A DNA stretch of 64,000 nt, from positions 16,618,846 through 16,682,845 of the forward strand of contig NC_030857.1 in the NCBI RefSeq assembly GCF_000208745.1. Reading direction: 5' to 3'. Under the pieces are notes generated by a model. That model was not told where the DNA came from, did not search any database, and worked only from the letters and a program-made list of their open reading frames with translations. The first letter of the stretch is position 1. Each line of letters starts with the position of its first letter. Both the position numbers and the translations under genes were made by a program. This document shows, one piece after another, positions 39,841-52,900 of the stretch. The DNA comes from Theobroma cacao. Taxonomy: Eukaryota > Streptophyta > Magnoliopsida > Malvales > Malvaceae.

Positions 39841-41313
39841 TGATCATAAACCAATTATATAGGGAGAATTTATAATAACTCATTTGGCCTGATGCATATA
39901 AATGCTGCTGCAGACAAAACGGCATGCCCCCTCCCCCAAACAGAAGTTAGGAGTTTGAATTTCATAATTAATGTCCTTGCAATCAGTTGGAAGTGTTTAA
40001 TAAATAATTCTGCTAGACCATTTTGTGTATAAGCATAAGCAATAAGCTGTTCAATAATTATTTCAACTAATATGCAATATTAAAGGTTTGAGATATAAAT
40101 CCACCAGCATTTTCAAGACAAATAATATTGATTATATAAGTAGGAAAATGTGCTTGCAAACGAATAGTTGCAAATGTCAAATTGCAAGCTGATAATAAAC
40201 ACACATGTGACCATCTAGTCGATGCATCGATTAAAATTGTAAAATATCTAAATAGTTCACATGGTGGATATATGAATCAACATATAATCTTGAATATTGT
40301 TAAAAAAAAGTAGGGAATTCAATCCGAACTTTAGTTGGTGGTAGCTTTATAATTTATTTACCTTCAAAGCAAGCAACACATAAAATTCATTAGATTGAAA
40401 AATCTTCTGATTTTTTAATAAATGATAAATTTTCAATCATTTTTTTTGCATCATTATTGATCCGAGATGGTCCAACCGGTCATGCCAAATATTAAAATCA
40501 TTAGTAAACTTCAGGTTTACTATGGATTTCAATTATTCTAATATTTGTATAGTTTAATTCTGAGAACAAAACGAGTAAATTTTTTCAACACATACTTTCT
40601 ACTTGAGATAATTGCAATATATAGGTATTAAGTGTCTTTTTCATTCGTTGTCTCCATATGATATCTATTCAAATAAATATCTTTAAAACTTAATAAACTT
40701 CTTTGAGACTTAATAGAAAATAATACAACCTCTATTACTTTATTCCTTAAGGTAGTAAAATATTAGCTCTTCTGGAGCCTTCAATTAATCTTGTACTACC
40801 AGATATTGAATTGACATTGATTTTTATTTTGTTGTCAAGTAGGAAAAATATTTCTTGTCTTTAAATATAGTGTGTGTTATAGCAATGTTTGCTAGACATA
40901 TATTTACATTAATGATCTTAGATCCAACATGATCAATATCTATATTTTCTTCAATAAAATAAAATATATACAATAAGAAACTTACAAATTAACATAAAAA
41001 AATATTAAATATAGAATTAAAACACATAATAAGAACATATCATAATGAAAACATATTAAAACATCTTCATAATATAGTTATACTAAATATACCAATTACT
41101 ATTAAGTTCATTCTCAGATATGTCTATTACCAATCAAATGATCAATTCCTTTTTCAGGACAAGAAAATCAATAATAGATATTTTTATTGCCAATCATGTA
41201 ATCAATTCCTCTTTTAGGGTTGACAAATATCTTGATGTGCTATATCAACTTGACCATGATTCAAATTATCACAAGATATTTTAATTTTCAATGATACTTG
41301 ATAAAATTTAAGA

Positions 41314-41361
41314 CGTACAACATGTATGTGATCAATGATCTTTTATGCCACATCAATAACA
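41314..41361 (-). pseudogene. Copia gag zinc knuckle with stops
   Basis: Translation of the - strand gives C-Y-stop-C-G-I-K-D-H-stop-S-H-T-C, which is the CX2CX4HX4C zinc knuckle interrupted twice by stop codons. A Gly/Arg gag motif (GYGRGRYNN) lies upstream near 41740. Confidence 0.75.
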
Positions 41362-41398
41362 ATACGTTTTCTATATTCCTTTTATTCTTTTCATTATT

Positions 41399-41640
41399 TA
41401 TCCACTTCTGGTGGGTTACAAGTATTCATCCACTTTTTGATTGGTTATCCACTTCTAGTGGGTTAGTAGTTTAAGGTATCCATCTACTTTTTGTGCGTTG
41501 AAAGTATTCATCTATTTGTGGTAGGTTACAAGTATACATCCACTTTTGGTGGGTGATCCACATATGATGGGTTATCCACTTCTGGTGGATTATACATTTT
41601 TTAGTAGGTTACAGCATTCATCCACTTTTGGTGGCAAAAT
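41399..41640. repeat. Imperfect tandem repeat inside the Copia gag region
   Basis: About ten units of roughly 18-33 bp share ATCCACTTTTGGTGGGTTA. In one - strand frame they read as P-P-x-V-D modules (PPEVDNP, PPKVD). They separate the Gly/Arg-rich part of gag from the zinc knuckle. Confidence 0.75.
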
Positions 41641-42268
41641 TATCCTTAGATTCTGATAATAAAATTATTATTCACTTCTAGTGATAAAATTATAATTAGA
41701 ATTAAAATAATGATAGTGTAAATTATTATAACGACCTCTTCCATATCCATGATCGTAATTACTAAATAATGTGGAATTCACTTCAGGGAATAGATAGATT
41801 CATGACCATAATCATAAGTATTAAATGATGCCACATTCACTTTTGGGAATAGATAAATTTATAATTTTTTTTATTAATAGCTTGTTTGTCACATTCACTT
41901 CAGAGAATGAATATTATGATTTTCATTAATAGCTATATAATAGCAAATTCACTTTCCAATTAAGAGACAAAATATAATATATACTATATGATAGTAAAAT
42001 TCATATTAAAGTTGATTTTTAGAGAATGAAAATATTAAAGAGATATCAAGTCACTTACTTGATTTATTACAATCAAAACAATTAAAGATCAACCATTGAA
42101 ATTCTTTCGAAGCTTGGAGATGATGAAAACAAAATAATAGCAACACTTACCTGATTTGCTAAAACTATAAATCAAAACCAAATCGTTGAAATCTTTTTGA
42201 AACTTGAAGATGATGAAAACAAAATAATTTCAAAACTTGAGAGATCAGAGAGCATCGTGTTGATAACG

Positions 42269-42548
42269 TGTTATGAAAATAACTTAAAAGAACAAATAAA
42301 GATAACTGAAAAAACAATTAAAGAGAAGAAAGAAAGTGTTTAGGGGGGAAAAAAGAGATTTATTGAAGTGTATGTATTTTACAAATGCAGTGAAGAGGTC
42401 TATTTATAGGCTAACAACCCCTTGAATCATAGTCCTAATCTAATTCTATCTAAGAGTTCAAATCATATTACATTTCTTGTATCTTACCTTTTAGGCTGTT
42501 TGACTTGGTCTGCATTTCTTGGGTCATATCACATATTTATTCATAACA
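42269..42548 (-). repeat. 5' LTR of the Copia element
   Basis: 280 bp, counterpart of 36992-37286. It is 5' in element orientation because the coding remnants lie on the - strand. Confidence 0.9.
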
Positions 42549-42850
42549 AAAGAGTACTTATTAGTGTTCTTCCTTTTCTCAATAGAGGAGTGCTCTTTCA
42601 TTTTTTTAAAAGAAATAAATTATATAATAGTAATTTTTAAAATTAATAAAGAGTAAAATTATTTTTTCAATATTATTACGCTATCAAATTAACGAAAACA
42701 CTAACGGTTAATTAAGAGTTGGACTTATGTGTCCAACAAAATATATATTTTTTTAGGTGGAGTGTTTATTTTAAAAACTAATAGATTCGTTTCAAATTTC
42801 AATTAAAACTTAAAGAATGGGGTATTTTACCCAAAATAATTTTTAAAAAA

Positions 42851-43332
42851 ATACATAATATTAAATAAGTTCCTACACTATTAAAAGAATTTAAATAAGC
42901 TCTTGTTTTCTTTATTATGTTCAATTAAATTGCTGTATTTTTATTTTAGATTAAATAAATTTTTATAATTAATAATTGATTAATTATTATTAATCAAAAT
43001 ATTATTTATCATTTTATATCTACGACATTACGTTGATGTGAAGAGTAAAAAATGCTACATATTCATCTTATTATGTCAAATTAACATATCATATTATTAT
43101 CAATTATAATATATCAACATGTCATATCATAATTATTTATAATACGTTAGTATGCCACGTCAGCACCACACAACATAAAATAACAAATGGTATTTTGATT
43201 AAATCAATTATTAGTTATAAGGGTTTATTTGACTCAAAATAAAAATATAAAGATTTAATTTAAGACAATAAAAGTATAAAAGTTTATTTAAATTCTCCTA
43301 GATAATTTAGAAACTTTTTTAAATATTATGCA
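42851..43332. repeat. MITE-like inverted-repeat element, copy G
   Basis: The left end ATACATAATATTAAATAAG and the reversed right end TTGCATAATATTTAAAAAAG mirror each other. The arms carry TATTTTTATTTTAGATTAAA and TTTGACTCAAAATAAAAATA; the centre has CATATCATATTATTATCAAT and GCCACGTCAGCACCAC. About 480 bp, 300 bp to the right of the Copia element. Confidence 0.75.
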
Positions 43333-43613
43333 AAAGAAAAATGGTATAAATATACTAACCTTTTAAAATCTCTGCATATCCGATATACCCATTTATGTCA
43401 GTACATCCTCTCATCTATTAAGTTCATTCAATGTATGTATATTCTTATTTACTAACTTCATCTTTTTTGTTTATGTAAATTAAGTTTACAAATAAAGGCA
43501 TTATAGTTGATCATATATACACTTAAAGAAGAAATAAAATAGAAGATTTTACTTTTTTAATACTTTTCTTTCGTAATTATTCTTTTAAGTTATATTTTAC
43601 GATAAATACATAA

Positions 43614-44100
43614 TATTTAAAAAAATTTAAATAAATTATTATTCTTTTATTACTCTCAATCAAACGCTCTTACTTTTATTTTGGATCAAACAAATTTTTA
43701 TAATTAATAGCTAATTAATTATTATTAATTAAAATATTACTGGTCATTTTATATTTACATGTGTTGATATGGAGAGTAAAAAATATCACATTACTATGTT
43801 TTATGTTTTCATGCCACATTAAAATGTGATATCATCATCGAGTATGATATGTCAGCATAATACATCATCATAAATTATAAAATGTTAGCATATCATGTCA
43901 ACGTTGTATGATATAAAATGATAAATAATATTTTGACTAAATTAATCATTAGTTATAAAAGCTTATTTGACTCAAAATAAAAGTATAAGACTTATTTGAC
44001 TCAAAATAAAAATATTTAGGTTTAATTGAACACAATGAAAGAATAAAATTTTATTAAATTTTCTTGAATAGTTTATAAACTTTGTTTTAGATATTATGTA
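43614..44100. repeat. MITE-like inverted-repeat element, copy H
   Basis: Same family as copy G and in the same orientation, 280 bp further on. The ends are AAATACATAATATTTAAAAA and, reversed, TACATAATATCTAAAACAAA. The right arm has an internal tandem duplication of CTTATTTGACTCAAAATAAA near 43961-44012. Confidence 0.75.
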
Positions 44101-44184
44101 AAAAAAATAAAGTTACTTTAGTTTGATTTGTTAGGATTTAAATTTTTTTTATTCTAATCATTTAGATTTGATATTGGTAAAAAG

Positions 44185-44400
44185 ATCTATCCAGTCCCTG
44201 TACTCTTCAGTTTTGTTCAATTTAGTCCTTATACTCAAAATTGAAGCAATTTAGTCTCTTCATTTTGAGAATTGTGTCAATTTAGTCTCTCCCCCTAACA
44301 GCATCCAATTTTGCCATTAAAAGATGATGTTATCGTTGATGTCAACGATGAAGTGTCACTTTTTGATGACGTGACATTTCATAATAATATGCTTGTCAAA
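44185..44400. repeat. Half-copy of a second MITE-like family
   Basis: The text GTTTTGTTCAATTTAGTCCT, TTGAAGCAATTTAGTCTC and GTGTCAATTTAGTCTCTCC is one arm of the element found complete at 49,015-49,440. The opposite arm is missing here, and the central GATGACGTGACATTTC motif marks the break. Confidence 0.6.
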
Positions 44401-46274
44401 AGATAAATATAAAAATTACAAGATAATACTAATTAAATATTAAGATGTTTAATAATGGCAATTCATAATAATGAGCATATTTAAGGTAAATGCTAGGTGA
44501 ACAAAGTATATAATAAAAGGGGTGTCATTGAATCAAAATTGTATCTAATTATGAAATAAGATGTTTTACTAAGCATACACTAAGATAACACATAAACAAG
44601 TTCATAATCCATGATATACATATTTATAAAGAAGAATGATAGAAAAGGGAAGCCTTAAAGAAAAAAAAAAGATACATGAGGACTCAAGAATAAAATAATG
44701 AATTTCATAAGCATAACATGTGTCATAGTTGCATTGTAGAATGTCATGGCATATAGATATATTCTGTATGTGAGTATAAGTCCCGATAATGAGATTTTTC
44801 GAAAATCTTGCGAAGGCGAGTTTCTTTCAGAAAGTTTCCTAGGTAAAAGGATGTCCTCGGGTCCCACCAGTAAAATGGGAGGGCTCGGGAAACATTTTTA
44901 ATAAAAAGGCTTTTACTCGTAATAAGTTTACATTCATGAAAATCTAATTTTGTCTAAAATGCGTACGATAACCCCGATGATGAGATTTATTCATCAAATT
45001 TGTGAAGGTGAATTTCTCAGATAATTCTCTAAGTGAGAAAATATCCCCAGGATCCCACCAGTATGATGGGCGGATCCGAGAAATATCCTCAATAAAAGGT
45101 TATTTGTCCGACATCATTTAAATTTTACTCCATGCATTTCACGAATGCATCATGTGCACCTTATACCCGTAAAGTCAAAATAAAATATTTTAATAGAAAG
45201 CAAAATAAATTAATAATAACTAAGGAAACATAATAAATTTAAGGATTAAGGCCATAATAGGATAATCTAAAATTAAATAGTACCGTTCATGGAACGGGCG
45301 TTACGGGGGTGCTAATCCTTCCTCGGGCGTAACTGCACTCTAGAACATAGTCCTAAAAAACGTAGACCAGTTTAACATTTTCTCGACAAGCTTAAAATTA
45401 ATTTAAGACATCGTCGATTAGAATCGAGTCAATAGGTGGTCAATCACACCTAGGAAAAACGATTGGTGGCGACTCCTAATTATTTTATTTTCGCCCACGT
45501 ATAGTGGTCGGGTTCCCGGACTCGCACGTTACGACGGATGGCAACTCCACTGAGGACATCGAGAGTCGAACCATTAAATAATAGTAGGTTATCCAAGGCT
45601 TTAAATAATTCAATGTTTCATTAGTATTAATGATTTACTCAGCATATTTTGTTCGATGCATTTATTTATTTCGTTATTATTACTTTATTACTTTTAATAA
45701 TTGCGGGGATTTAGGATAGAGGGATGTGAGATTATTGGTCCAAAATCGATATGTTTCTTCACACACACAACATATTTTGCATTCACGTATAAGCCCTCTA
45801 CCCGGGCTATGTCCATTTTTAGGAGGGAGTTTAATAGCTACGCTCTCGTGAGGTGATAACCTCCGCACGGGCTAGTGAAGACTCCCACTCAGATCGAACC
45901 TAGTCCGTTCGAAGCCTGTAATGGGTGAGGACCGAGGTGCCTTACTAGTCCGCATGGATGATAGTGAGGAATGATTTGGGAACCTTTAGCTTCGTTCATA
46001 ATCAAAACTCAGCATATAAAATACTATAAGCAACCTCCTCTTAGGTAGAGCCTTACCTGTGAAAATGTACTCTTAAATAGGAACACATGAAGGAATACTT
46101 CTCAGTTTCTCTATTTTGATTTCTTGTATAACATTATGAAAAAAAATGAAAAAATGAAGAAATGTAGAGCCGATGAAGATATCAATATCGACAATAATTT
46201 TGATTATTACTACTTAAATGGCATCTTGGTCAGTCTAAAAAATATATATAAAATAAATAACATAAAAAGGAATT

Positions 46275-46615
46275 CTTTTCTTCAAGTGATATTTTTTTTT
46301 TAAAAAAGAAAAAAATAAGGAAAAGAAAACAAACAAAGTCTTTTCTTTTATTTCTTTTGTTCTTTAAAAATTATGAAAATAAATGGAAAAAAAAAAGAAG
46401 AAAAAGAAAAAAGAATAAATAATTATATTTCTTTCAATTGTTTTTTCTCGTAAAAGTAAAAAAAAAAGAGAAAGAGGAAAAAGAAGAAAATAAAGAAAAT
46501 AAAAAAAAAGAAAGTAGAAAAACAAAACAAAGGTCTTCCATTTAAATAGGAATGAAAAGAGAAATAAAAAGGGTTTTTCATTTCTTTCATTACGTTCAAA
46601 AAAAAAAAAGAACAA
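46275..46615. repeat. A/G-rich simple-sequence stretch in the Gypsy leader
   Basis: Long runs of AAAAAGAAG-type sequence, one strand nearly all purine. This produces Phe/Leu-rich frames on the - strand that are not genes. Confidence 0.7.
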
Positions 46616-47072
46616 AGGATTTTAATTTTGAATAGATCTTCCACTTCCCATTTTACATGATTTTTAATAAAATGGTTTTTATTGAACTCGCATTGCATGT
46701 ATAGTGTTTAAATTTTCTTACATTTTAGGGATACTCCATTACATATCACTGCATCCATTCATCAAAGCATCATTGCATTTCATGCATTCGTACACATGAC
46801 ATATTTGCATCCATATCCATGTATTCGTCTTTTCTTTATTTCTAGCTATATTTATTCCCATAATAAAGAACCACATTTTATTAGGTTTGAAGGAAATAGA
46901 ACAAATCCATATTTATGGAAAACATCTAGAAAGGTTCTAGTCAAATTTCAAAATTCTCTTCTAATTTATTTGATTTGAGTTAAAGGGGTTGAAGGATATG
47001 AAACATCAATTGGAAGCAAGGATAAGCGCACTAGAGAGCAATCAAGAAGAGTTCCGACATGATCTTTGAGAG

Positions 47073-47846
47073 ATGAAAGGACAGATTGCTAAATTGATGG
47101 AAATGGTTGAACGTCTCAACAAAACCAATGGAATTCACCCTCAAGAATTCCAATCGCTTCAAACTGAACCACGCCTCAAGCGACTATTGAAGGAAGGCCA
47201 ATTTGTCTTTGATAGGACCAACATTTCACCCAGTGACCCAAGTAAAGATCAGGGTTCAGAAAAAGTTATGAAAGGGATGGACGAGTTGAATATACAGATG
47301 ATTGAATTGAAGAGCTCAATATCCAATATGGGATCTCTAGGCTCTACATCACCTCCAAACAGTGGTTTGGCACCAAGCACATACTTCCAACCTACCACTT
47401 TTCGACCAACTTTTCAACCCATGAATGTCGGTCTGCGTCCAAGTTTGCACCCTTGCCCAAACACCTTTCGACCACCTTTTCAACAAGCTCATCGAGCCCA
47501 ATTGTTCACACCTTCACCTACCACCCCTACTCCTAGCCTAGGTGTCATCCAAAAACAATAAAAAAAAAAACTACACAAACAGTTGGATCCCATTCCCATT
47601 TCTTATTGAGAACTTTTTCACCAATTGGTTCAGGATCACCTTGTTGCTGTTATGCCTATGGAACCCTTGAAACCTCCATATCCAAAGTGGTACAATCCAA
47701 ATGCAAGATGCGATTATCATGGTGGAGTCATGGGGCATTCTATCGAAGATTGTACTGCATTTAAGCATAAGGTGCAAACATTGATAAATGCAAAGTAGTT
47801 TGATCCAGCAAAGATGGTCGGGCAGGGTGATAAGATGTCCAAATAG
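47073..47846 (+). pseudogene. Gypsy gag remnant
   Basis: The frame 47073-47561 encodes MKGQIAKLMEMVERLNKTNG, a coiled-coil-like start, then a Pro/Phe/Thr-rich stretch (FRPTFQPMNVGLRPSLHPC). After a stop, 47655-47800 gives PMEPLKPPYPKWYNPNARCD followed by YHGGVMGHSIEDCTAFKHKV, the CX2H...H...C finger of Tat/Athila-like gag proteins. Stops and frame changes show it is not functional. Confidence 0.8.
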
Positions 47847-47860
47847 GCATCTAGGTGGCA

Positions 47861-49014
47861 AAAGTGGACTTTATTGGGACTTTTTCTTTTTGAGTAAAAG
47901 TTTTTAAGGTTTTAGGGCATTTAATGTTTAGATATGGTTGTGCTTAACCTCTTTTGAAGTTCGTAAAAAATGAAAAAAAATTTCATACTTAAAGTCAAAT
48001 TTAGATGAATATCTTGTATTACGTTAAAATAAAATAACATAAAATGACTAGATAAATTCTTCTTTCTTCTATTTATAATAATATAAAAATTTAAAATTTA
48101 TTTAACTTAGTTTTTAACTTGAACTAAAGTCAAATAAGCAAAATATGTTGATTTGGTTTTTTCTTTTAAAAAAATGAAGAACGGAGATATAGAGTTTGCA
48201 ATGATTATCAAAATAATTTTTCGTTCTAACTTGCTTAATTTGGACATGACAAATCTCTTATTACAACCATAGAATCTGAGCTCCACTCTTTCAATTATTT
48301 ATTTATTTTTTATGTTGTTATTTTGTTTAATATTTTAAGTTATACTTTTTAAGTTGAAATTTCTTAAATTAAGGATTGCATTTATGGTTGATAAAGTTAA
48401 ATATAACTGTAAATATTTGTACTATTTCATTTTATTAATAAATTTTTTGTAGATCCAAATTAATAATTTAAATTTAAATTTAACAAAATTTGATTGTGGT
48501 ATTTGAATTTAAATAAAATCGTTTTATAAGAAATTCTGAGTAAATTTAAATAAAAAGTAAATTGGGTAAGAGTTGAATAATTTTAAAAGAATGTTTATTT
48601 GTAAATTGTGAAAGTTGTAACTAAACTAACATATTTTACTAATTTTAGTAAATTTAAATAAAAGATAAATTAAGTAAAAGTTGAATAATTTCATAAAAAT
48701 GTGTATTTGTAAATTGTGAAAATTGTAACTAAATCTACATATTTAGTTATTTTATATTATTTTATTTTAACTAATGTAAGTTATTTATCTAAATTTGATT
48801 TTAAGTATGAATTTTTTTCGATTTTTTTTATAGAAAGAAAATTCAAACTTAATTTTTGTAAAAAGGATAAATTAATTTACAAACTCTATAATGAAATAAT
48901 CAAGTAAGAAAATATTAATATATATTTTTATCACCATAAATTTTTTATATTTAAATATTTGACTTATTAATAAACATATCAATAATCTACTTAAAGATTT
49001 ATATTTTTTAAAAT
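47861..49014. other. Intergenic, very AT-rich
   Basis: A repeated pair near 48535-48620 and 48645-48740 shares TAAATTGGGTAAGAGTTGAA / TAAATTAAGTAAAAGTTGAA and TTTGTAAATTGTGAAA, a diverged tandem duplication of about 110 bp. No coding region was seen. Confidence 0.5.
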
Positions 49015-49440
49015 ATTTTTCAATTTAATCCCTCAACATCTCAATTTTGTTCAATTTAATATTTGTACTATAAATTTTTGTTCTGTTTAGTCCCTATGAC
49101 GTAGTAAAATTTTTTTAAAAAAATTTTTTTGATTTGTCACGTGGTGCTGACATGTTAGCATGTCAATGCCACATCAACACTGCCACGTCATCGTACAGTG
49201 CCACATGACACGCCACGTTATCAGCTCAACGACACATCATAAAAAAAGTAACACGTCAACAATAACATCATTACTGATATCATCAATGACACCATCTTTC
49301 ATCGACAAAATTGAATTTCGTTAGAAAAAAAGATTAAATTGACGTAATTCTCAAAATTAAAAAACTAAATTGCTTCAATTTTGAATACAAAAACTAAATT
49401 GAACAACATTAAAAAATACAAAAATTGAATATCTTTTAAC
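49015..49440. repeat. Complete inverted-repeat element of the second MITE-like family
   Basis: The left arm (CAATTTAATCCCTCAACATC, TTGTTCAATTTAATATTTGT) is mirrored by the right arm (AAACTAAATTGAACAACATT, AATTGAATATCTTTT). The centre (49130-49290) is dense in CACGT, ACGTCA and CATGTTAGCATGTC motifs. There is no coding capacity. Confidence 0.65.
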
Positions 49441-49677
49441 CATTTGATATTTAAGGTTACTCGAGTTCAAGTAATTTTGAATTCATATTGTTAATTTTTT
49501 AAAAATCAAATCAAATTGAATTGAGTTACTTTTCCAGATTAGACTAGACGTGTATTTTGAATTTTGCTCAGCTTTATCAACTCTATTTTCCACATTATTA
49601 ATATAAACTTAAAAGTAAATTTTTAAATAAAAATTTATAGTTTGTGATTATATTTTTAGGAGGGATTATTATCAGCA

Positions 49678-49700
49678 TAATAATAATAATAATAATAATA
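49678..49700. repeat. (AAT)n microsatellite
   Basis: About eight AAT units, 290 bp downstream of the EDRF1-like gene's stop. Confidence 0.85.
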
Positions 49701-49987
49701 CTAATCATAAAACTTTCGATATAGTTAATATTTTAACAAATCAACTATTAAATATTAAAGAATTATTCGTAATAATCATCATATACGTAAAATTAAAAAT
49801 CAATTTAAAATTTATATCACGTCGATCAAGACCATTATCTTTTTTAATGTTTGAATTATGAAAAAAAATTATAATAATTATCCTTGCGCTGTTACATTAT
49901 TCACAAATGAAAACAAAGCATAATATAAAGGTCTAGAAACTATACCTTAAAAAATATGAAATATCCATGGGTTGCACCATTAGAGAT

Positions 49988-52900
49988 TTATGATGATGAC
50001 CACAAGGTGTACATTGCATGCAACTGCCCTAAGTGGTTCGACTTCAAAGCCATTTTGTAGAGCTCCCTCAGCTTTCCACCATCTCCAGACTTGTTACCTG
50101 TCTCAGAAGAAGAACAAGTTTTGTTGGAATTTACAGACACATTCACAGCCAGCATTTTCTTCAAAACCGTCTGCAACTGACTCCAAAATCTTGCATGCAA
50201 TTCAGGGTAGTCTGTTGTAAACAAATTCGAGAATGCTTCCGATACATGGCGTCCTTCGAGTAGACGGGACAGTGCAGATTCCAGCATCTACAAAAGGAAA
50301 GGTATTTATCAGCATGCTTTTGCATAAAAATGTATAAAAAGAAAGAAAAAAAAAACACAAGAAAGAAAATGGTGAGCTAGCGAGAATGATTTATCCGTTG
50401 GCAACACAACCAGCATGACAGATATTGCCAATTCATACCAAAACGTTTGTGGAATAAATAGATCAACCCAAGTTTCATCGAATGGAAAACAAAAATTTGC
50501 AGATATAGTTCTCATCATGATTGTGAACCACAACAGGCTATCTTATGTTCTTTTAAGTAAAAGAAATTGCAAGACAAGCCAATGGTCTTTCCAGACCGAA
50601 AAGAGATGCCGTTACTACTGTTTCTTTTGCCCTCACTCAATGGGCCTTTGGTGATCTAACCTTAACTTAAGGCTAGACTAGCTTCTTATAGAAGGTTTTG
50701 TGCAACGAGCAGAATAAATGTGCTTGATAACAAGAACTCTGATATAAGCAACACTGCAAGCTATCAAAGTAGCAAGAGCTCATATCTCCCTCCCTTTTCA
50801 AACAACAAATAGTCATGATAAGGAACATAAAACAGATTGCCTTGGATTATAGAAGACAGTGCTGGCACACACAGCTACACTGCAAATGTAAGGTAATTTT
50901 GTGCTCCATGCAATCAAATAGAATTTCATTCATTGTCATCAATCCTAAAACATATGTATTGGACATCACAACCTCTAAACCCCAACCCACATCAACTTCA
51001 TATAACATGAAATTCAGTCAATCAGTTTCATAGAAGCTCAACGTTGGAGGAACACAAATTCTTTCTGGTGAAAATATCATAAAAAGTCCTATTTGAATTT
51101 GCCACTTATATACACAGAAAGATAAGATCGTATTTTAATTGTTACAAGCAAGATACCAAATTCTTTTTCATGCCTTTTCACACATTAAATATTTCCAAAT
51201 AAGCAAAGCAACAGAGCACTGTATAGAAAAGTTTGTCCATATAATAAAAGCTTGAGTGAAAAAGTCTGAAGCAAACTACTAATATTCAACAGACAGTATA
51301 GTAAATAAAACCACATAACATACCATGTTTGATTGGAAAGAGCTTGAAAGGCTTAACGAAAGCGAGGATTTCTCAATAAGAATAGTCAAGTACATGCTGG
51401 GATGTGTCTGAGGGCCGTAAAAGTCAATTGCCTTTTGCCAATTTCTATCAGCCAAGGAAGCAAATTGCTTGACCCTCTGGTGAACGCTTTTCTCACCCTT
51501 AGGCAAGCCACTTTTCTTATGATCTGGCACAAAAAATTTCAAGCAGCAATCTCTTTGGTAACAAGCAAGCTGAAAATAAGTGTAAGCAGCCTCCTGCTTA
51601 CGTAATTCACCCAGTAATTCATACACTGACAATGCCTCCATAATGGCCTCATTGGCTGTTATCTCATGCTTTCTCAGCTTTTTCCTAGCTCTTCTGTCAC
51701 GTGGGTAGGATATATCTTCAAGAGCTCCATTTTCATAAACCTCAGCAGTTATATCTTCTCTCGCTAATAGCATTCCAAGCCTCAGATATGTATGAGCAAA
51801 CTGTGTACAGACTTCATTCTTCAAGCTGTTTGACACAGAGTACACCTCTTCCATTATAGCATTCATTTCTGACTTCGCCGCCCCATAGTATCTGAGTGAT
51901 TCACTGTACTCCAGTTTTGCAGTTTCCAAAGCCTGTTTATATGCATTAAGGAAAACCTCATGCAGTTTCAGACCTTCCATCTTTGTCACCATCTCTTCAG
52001 CTAATGCTCGTCTTCCATGACCCAAATTACAGTATATTAATATAATATTGGTGTAGTCCCAAGCTTCTCTGAATGCATTTATTGCATCTGCAAATGCAAG
52101 TTCAGCTTTGTTTAACTCTTTCAGCTCAAGCCTGTTTCGTCCTAGTTCATTACAAACCCATCCTTTCTTTTTTAACACAGACTGTAGATCTGCTGAACCA
52201 GAAGGAAGTTCACCCAAAGCCTTTATTGCTTCTTCATAACAGCTCAAGGCAGATAAGAGATTGTGTTCTGCATCTGCTACTAAAGTATTCCTAAGGTACT
52301 TGAATATGCCACCATCTTTCAATTTGGGAGTTTCTTTTAAAGAAATTTCAGTTTCGATGGCCACTTTGGACTTTTTGCCATGCACTTCAAAGGAAGCCTC
52401 CGCTGGTTCAGAATTAGTAGTTGCCAATGAATTTACTCCAGGCTCATCTTTAATAGTATTAGAAACTCTTATTATATTGTCACCATCTCCATTGTGCCAG
52501 AACTGTCCACTATCAGGACTCTGTCTATTCTTTACATATCTCTTGCCATGTTTTCTGCTGTAAGTTACCGCATGTGTATCTCCACCACTGCTGCTTGCAC
52601 TATTACCACTGCTAGCCCTATCACTTTGGCAGCTACAATTCACCAAGGAACATGAAGTACAGTTCTGATTATACTGGCCCAGCTTCCTCTTGAGCCTTTG
52701 CACTTCCTTCACGACTTCAGATGACATTTTCAACTCTCTGGTAGAAGTTTTTCTCTCTGCTTGTGTAGAGATCTCTTTACCCTTAATTATATGGAACTCA
52801 ACATACACATCTCCAACTAGCGTCCATGCATTTGCCCAAAACAGATACGTGGATGAAAATTGCTCAACAATATAACAGTTGTCAGCAGAGTTGGATTTCA

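Larger units (their letters stand above)
36992..42548 (-). mobile_element. Ty1/Copia-type LTR retrotransposon, complete outline but decayed
   Basis: Two similar direct repeats (36992-37286 and 42269-42548) start TGTTATGAAAA and end TTATTCATAACA, the TG...CA form of LTRs. They are flanked by a perfect 5 bp target duplication AAAGA (36987-36991 and 42549-42553). Coding remnants lie on the - strand in Copia order reading from the right LTR: Gly/Arg-rich gag and a zinc knuckle (41361-41314), integrase C-terminus (about 39840-39640), reverse transcriptase (39065-38669) and RNase H end (37777-37560). The possible primer site next to the 5' LTR reads CGTTATCAACACGATGC, and a purine tract AATGGGGAG precedes the 3' LTR. 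Stops and frame breaks throughout and differing LTRs indicate an old, inactive copy. Confidence 0.92.
44700..47860 (+). mobile_element. Truncated Gypsy-type (Tat-like) LTR retrotransposon
   Basis: From left to right: two diverged copies of a ~190 bp block (44775-44945 and 44965-45125, sharing GATGAGATTT, GGTCCCACCAGTA and ATGGG.GG.TC.G.GAAA); LTR-end-like text (GTTACGGGGGTGCTAATCCT, then ATTGGTGGCGACTCCTAAT); the leader start GATGGCAACTCCACTGAGGA (45534-45575), the usual primer-site region of this lineage; a long leader (45600-47000); and gag remnants on the + strand at 47073-47850. Protease, polymerase and the 3' LTR are absent. Lineage naming rests on recall of the GGCGACTCCACTGGGGAC leader and gag finger. 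Confidence 0.75.

Noticed and set aside
41399..41640. CRISPR-like array
   Set aside because: Units are imperfect, of uneven length and without unique spacers, in a plant retroelement gag region.
46364..46698. Phe-rich - strand frames
   Set aside because: Simple A/G-rich sequence on the other strand; no real protein.
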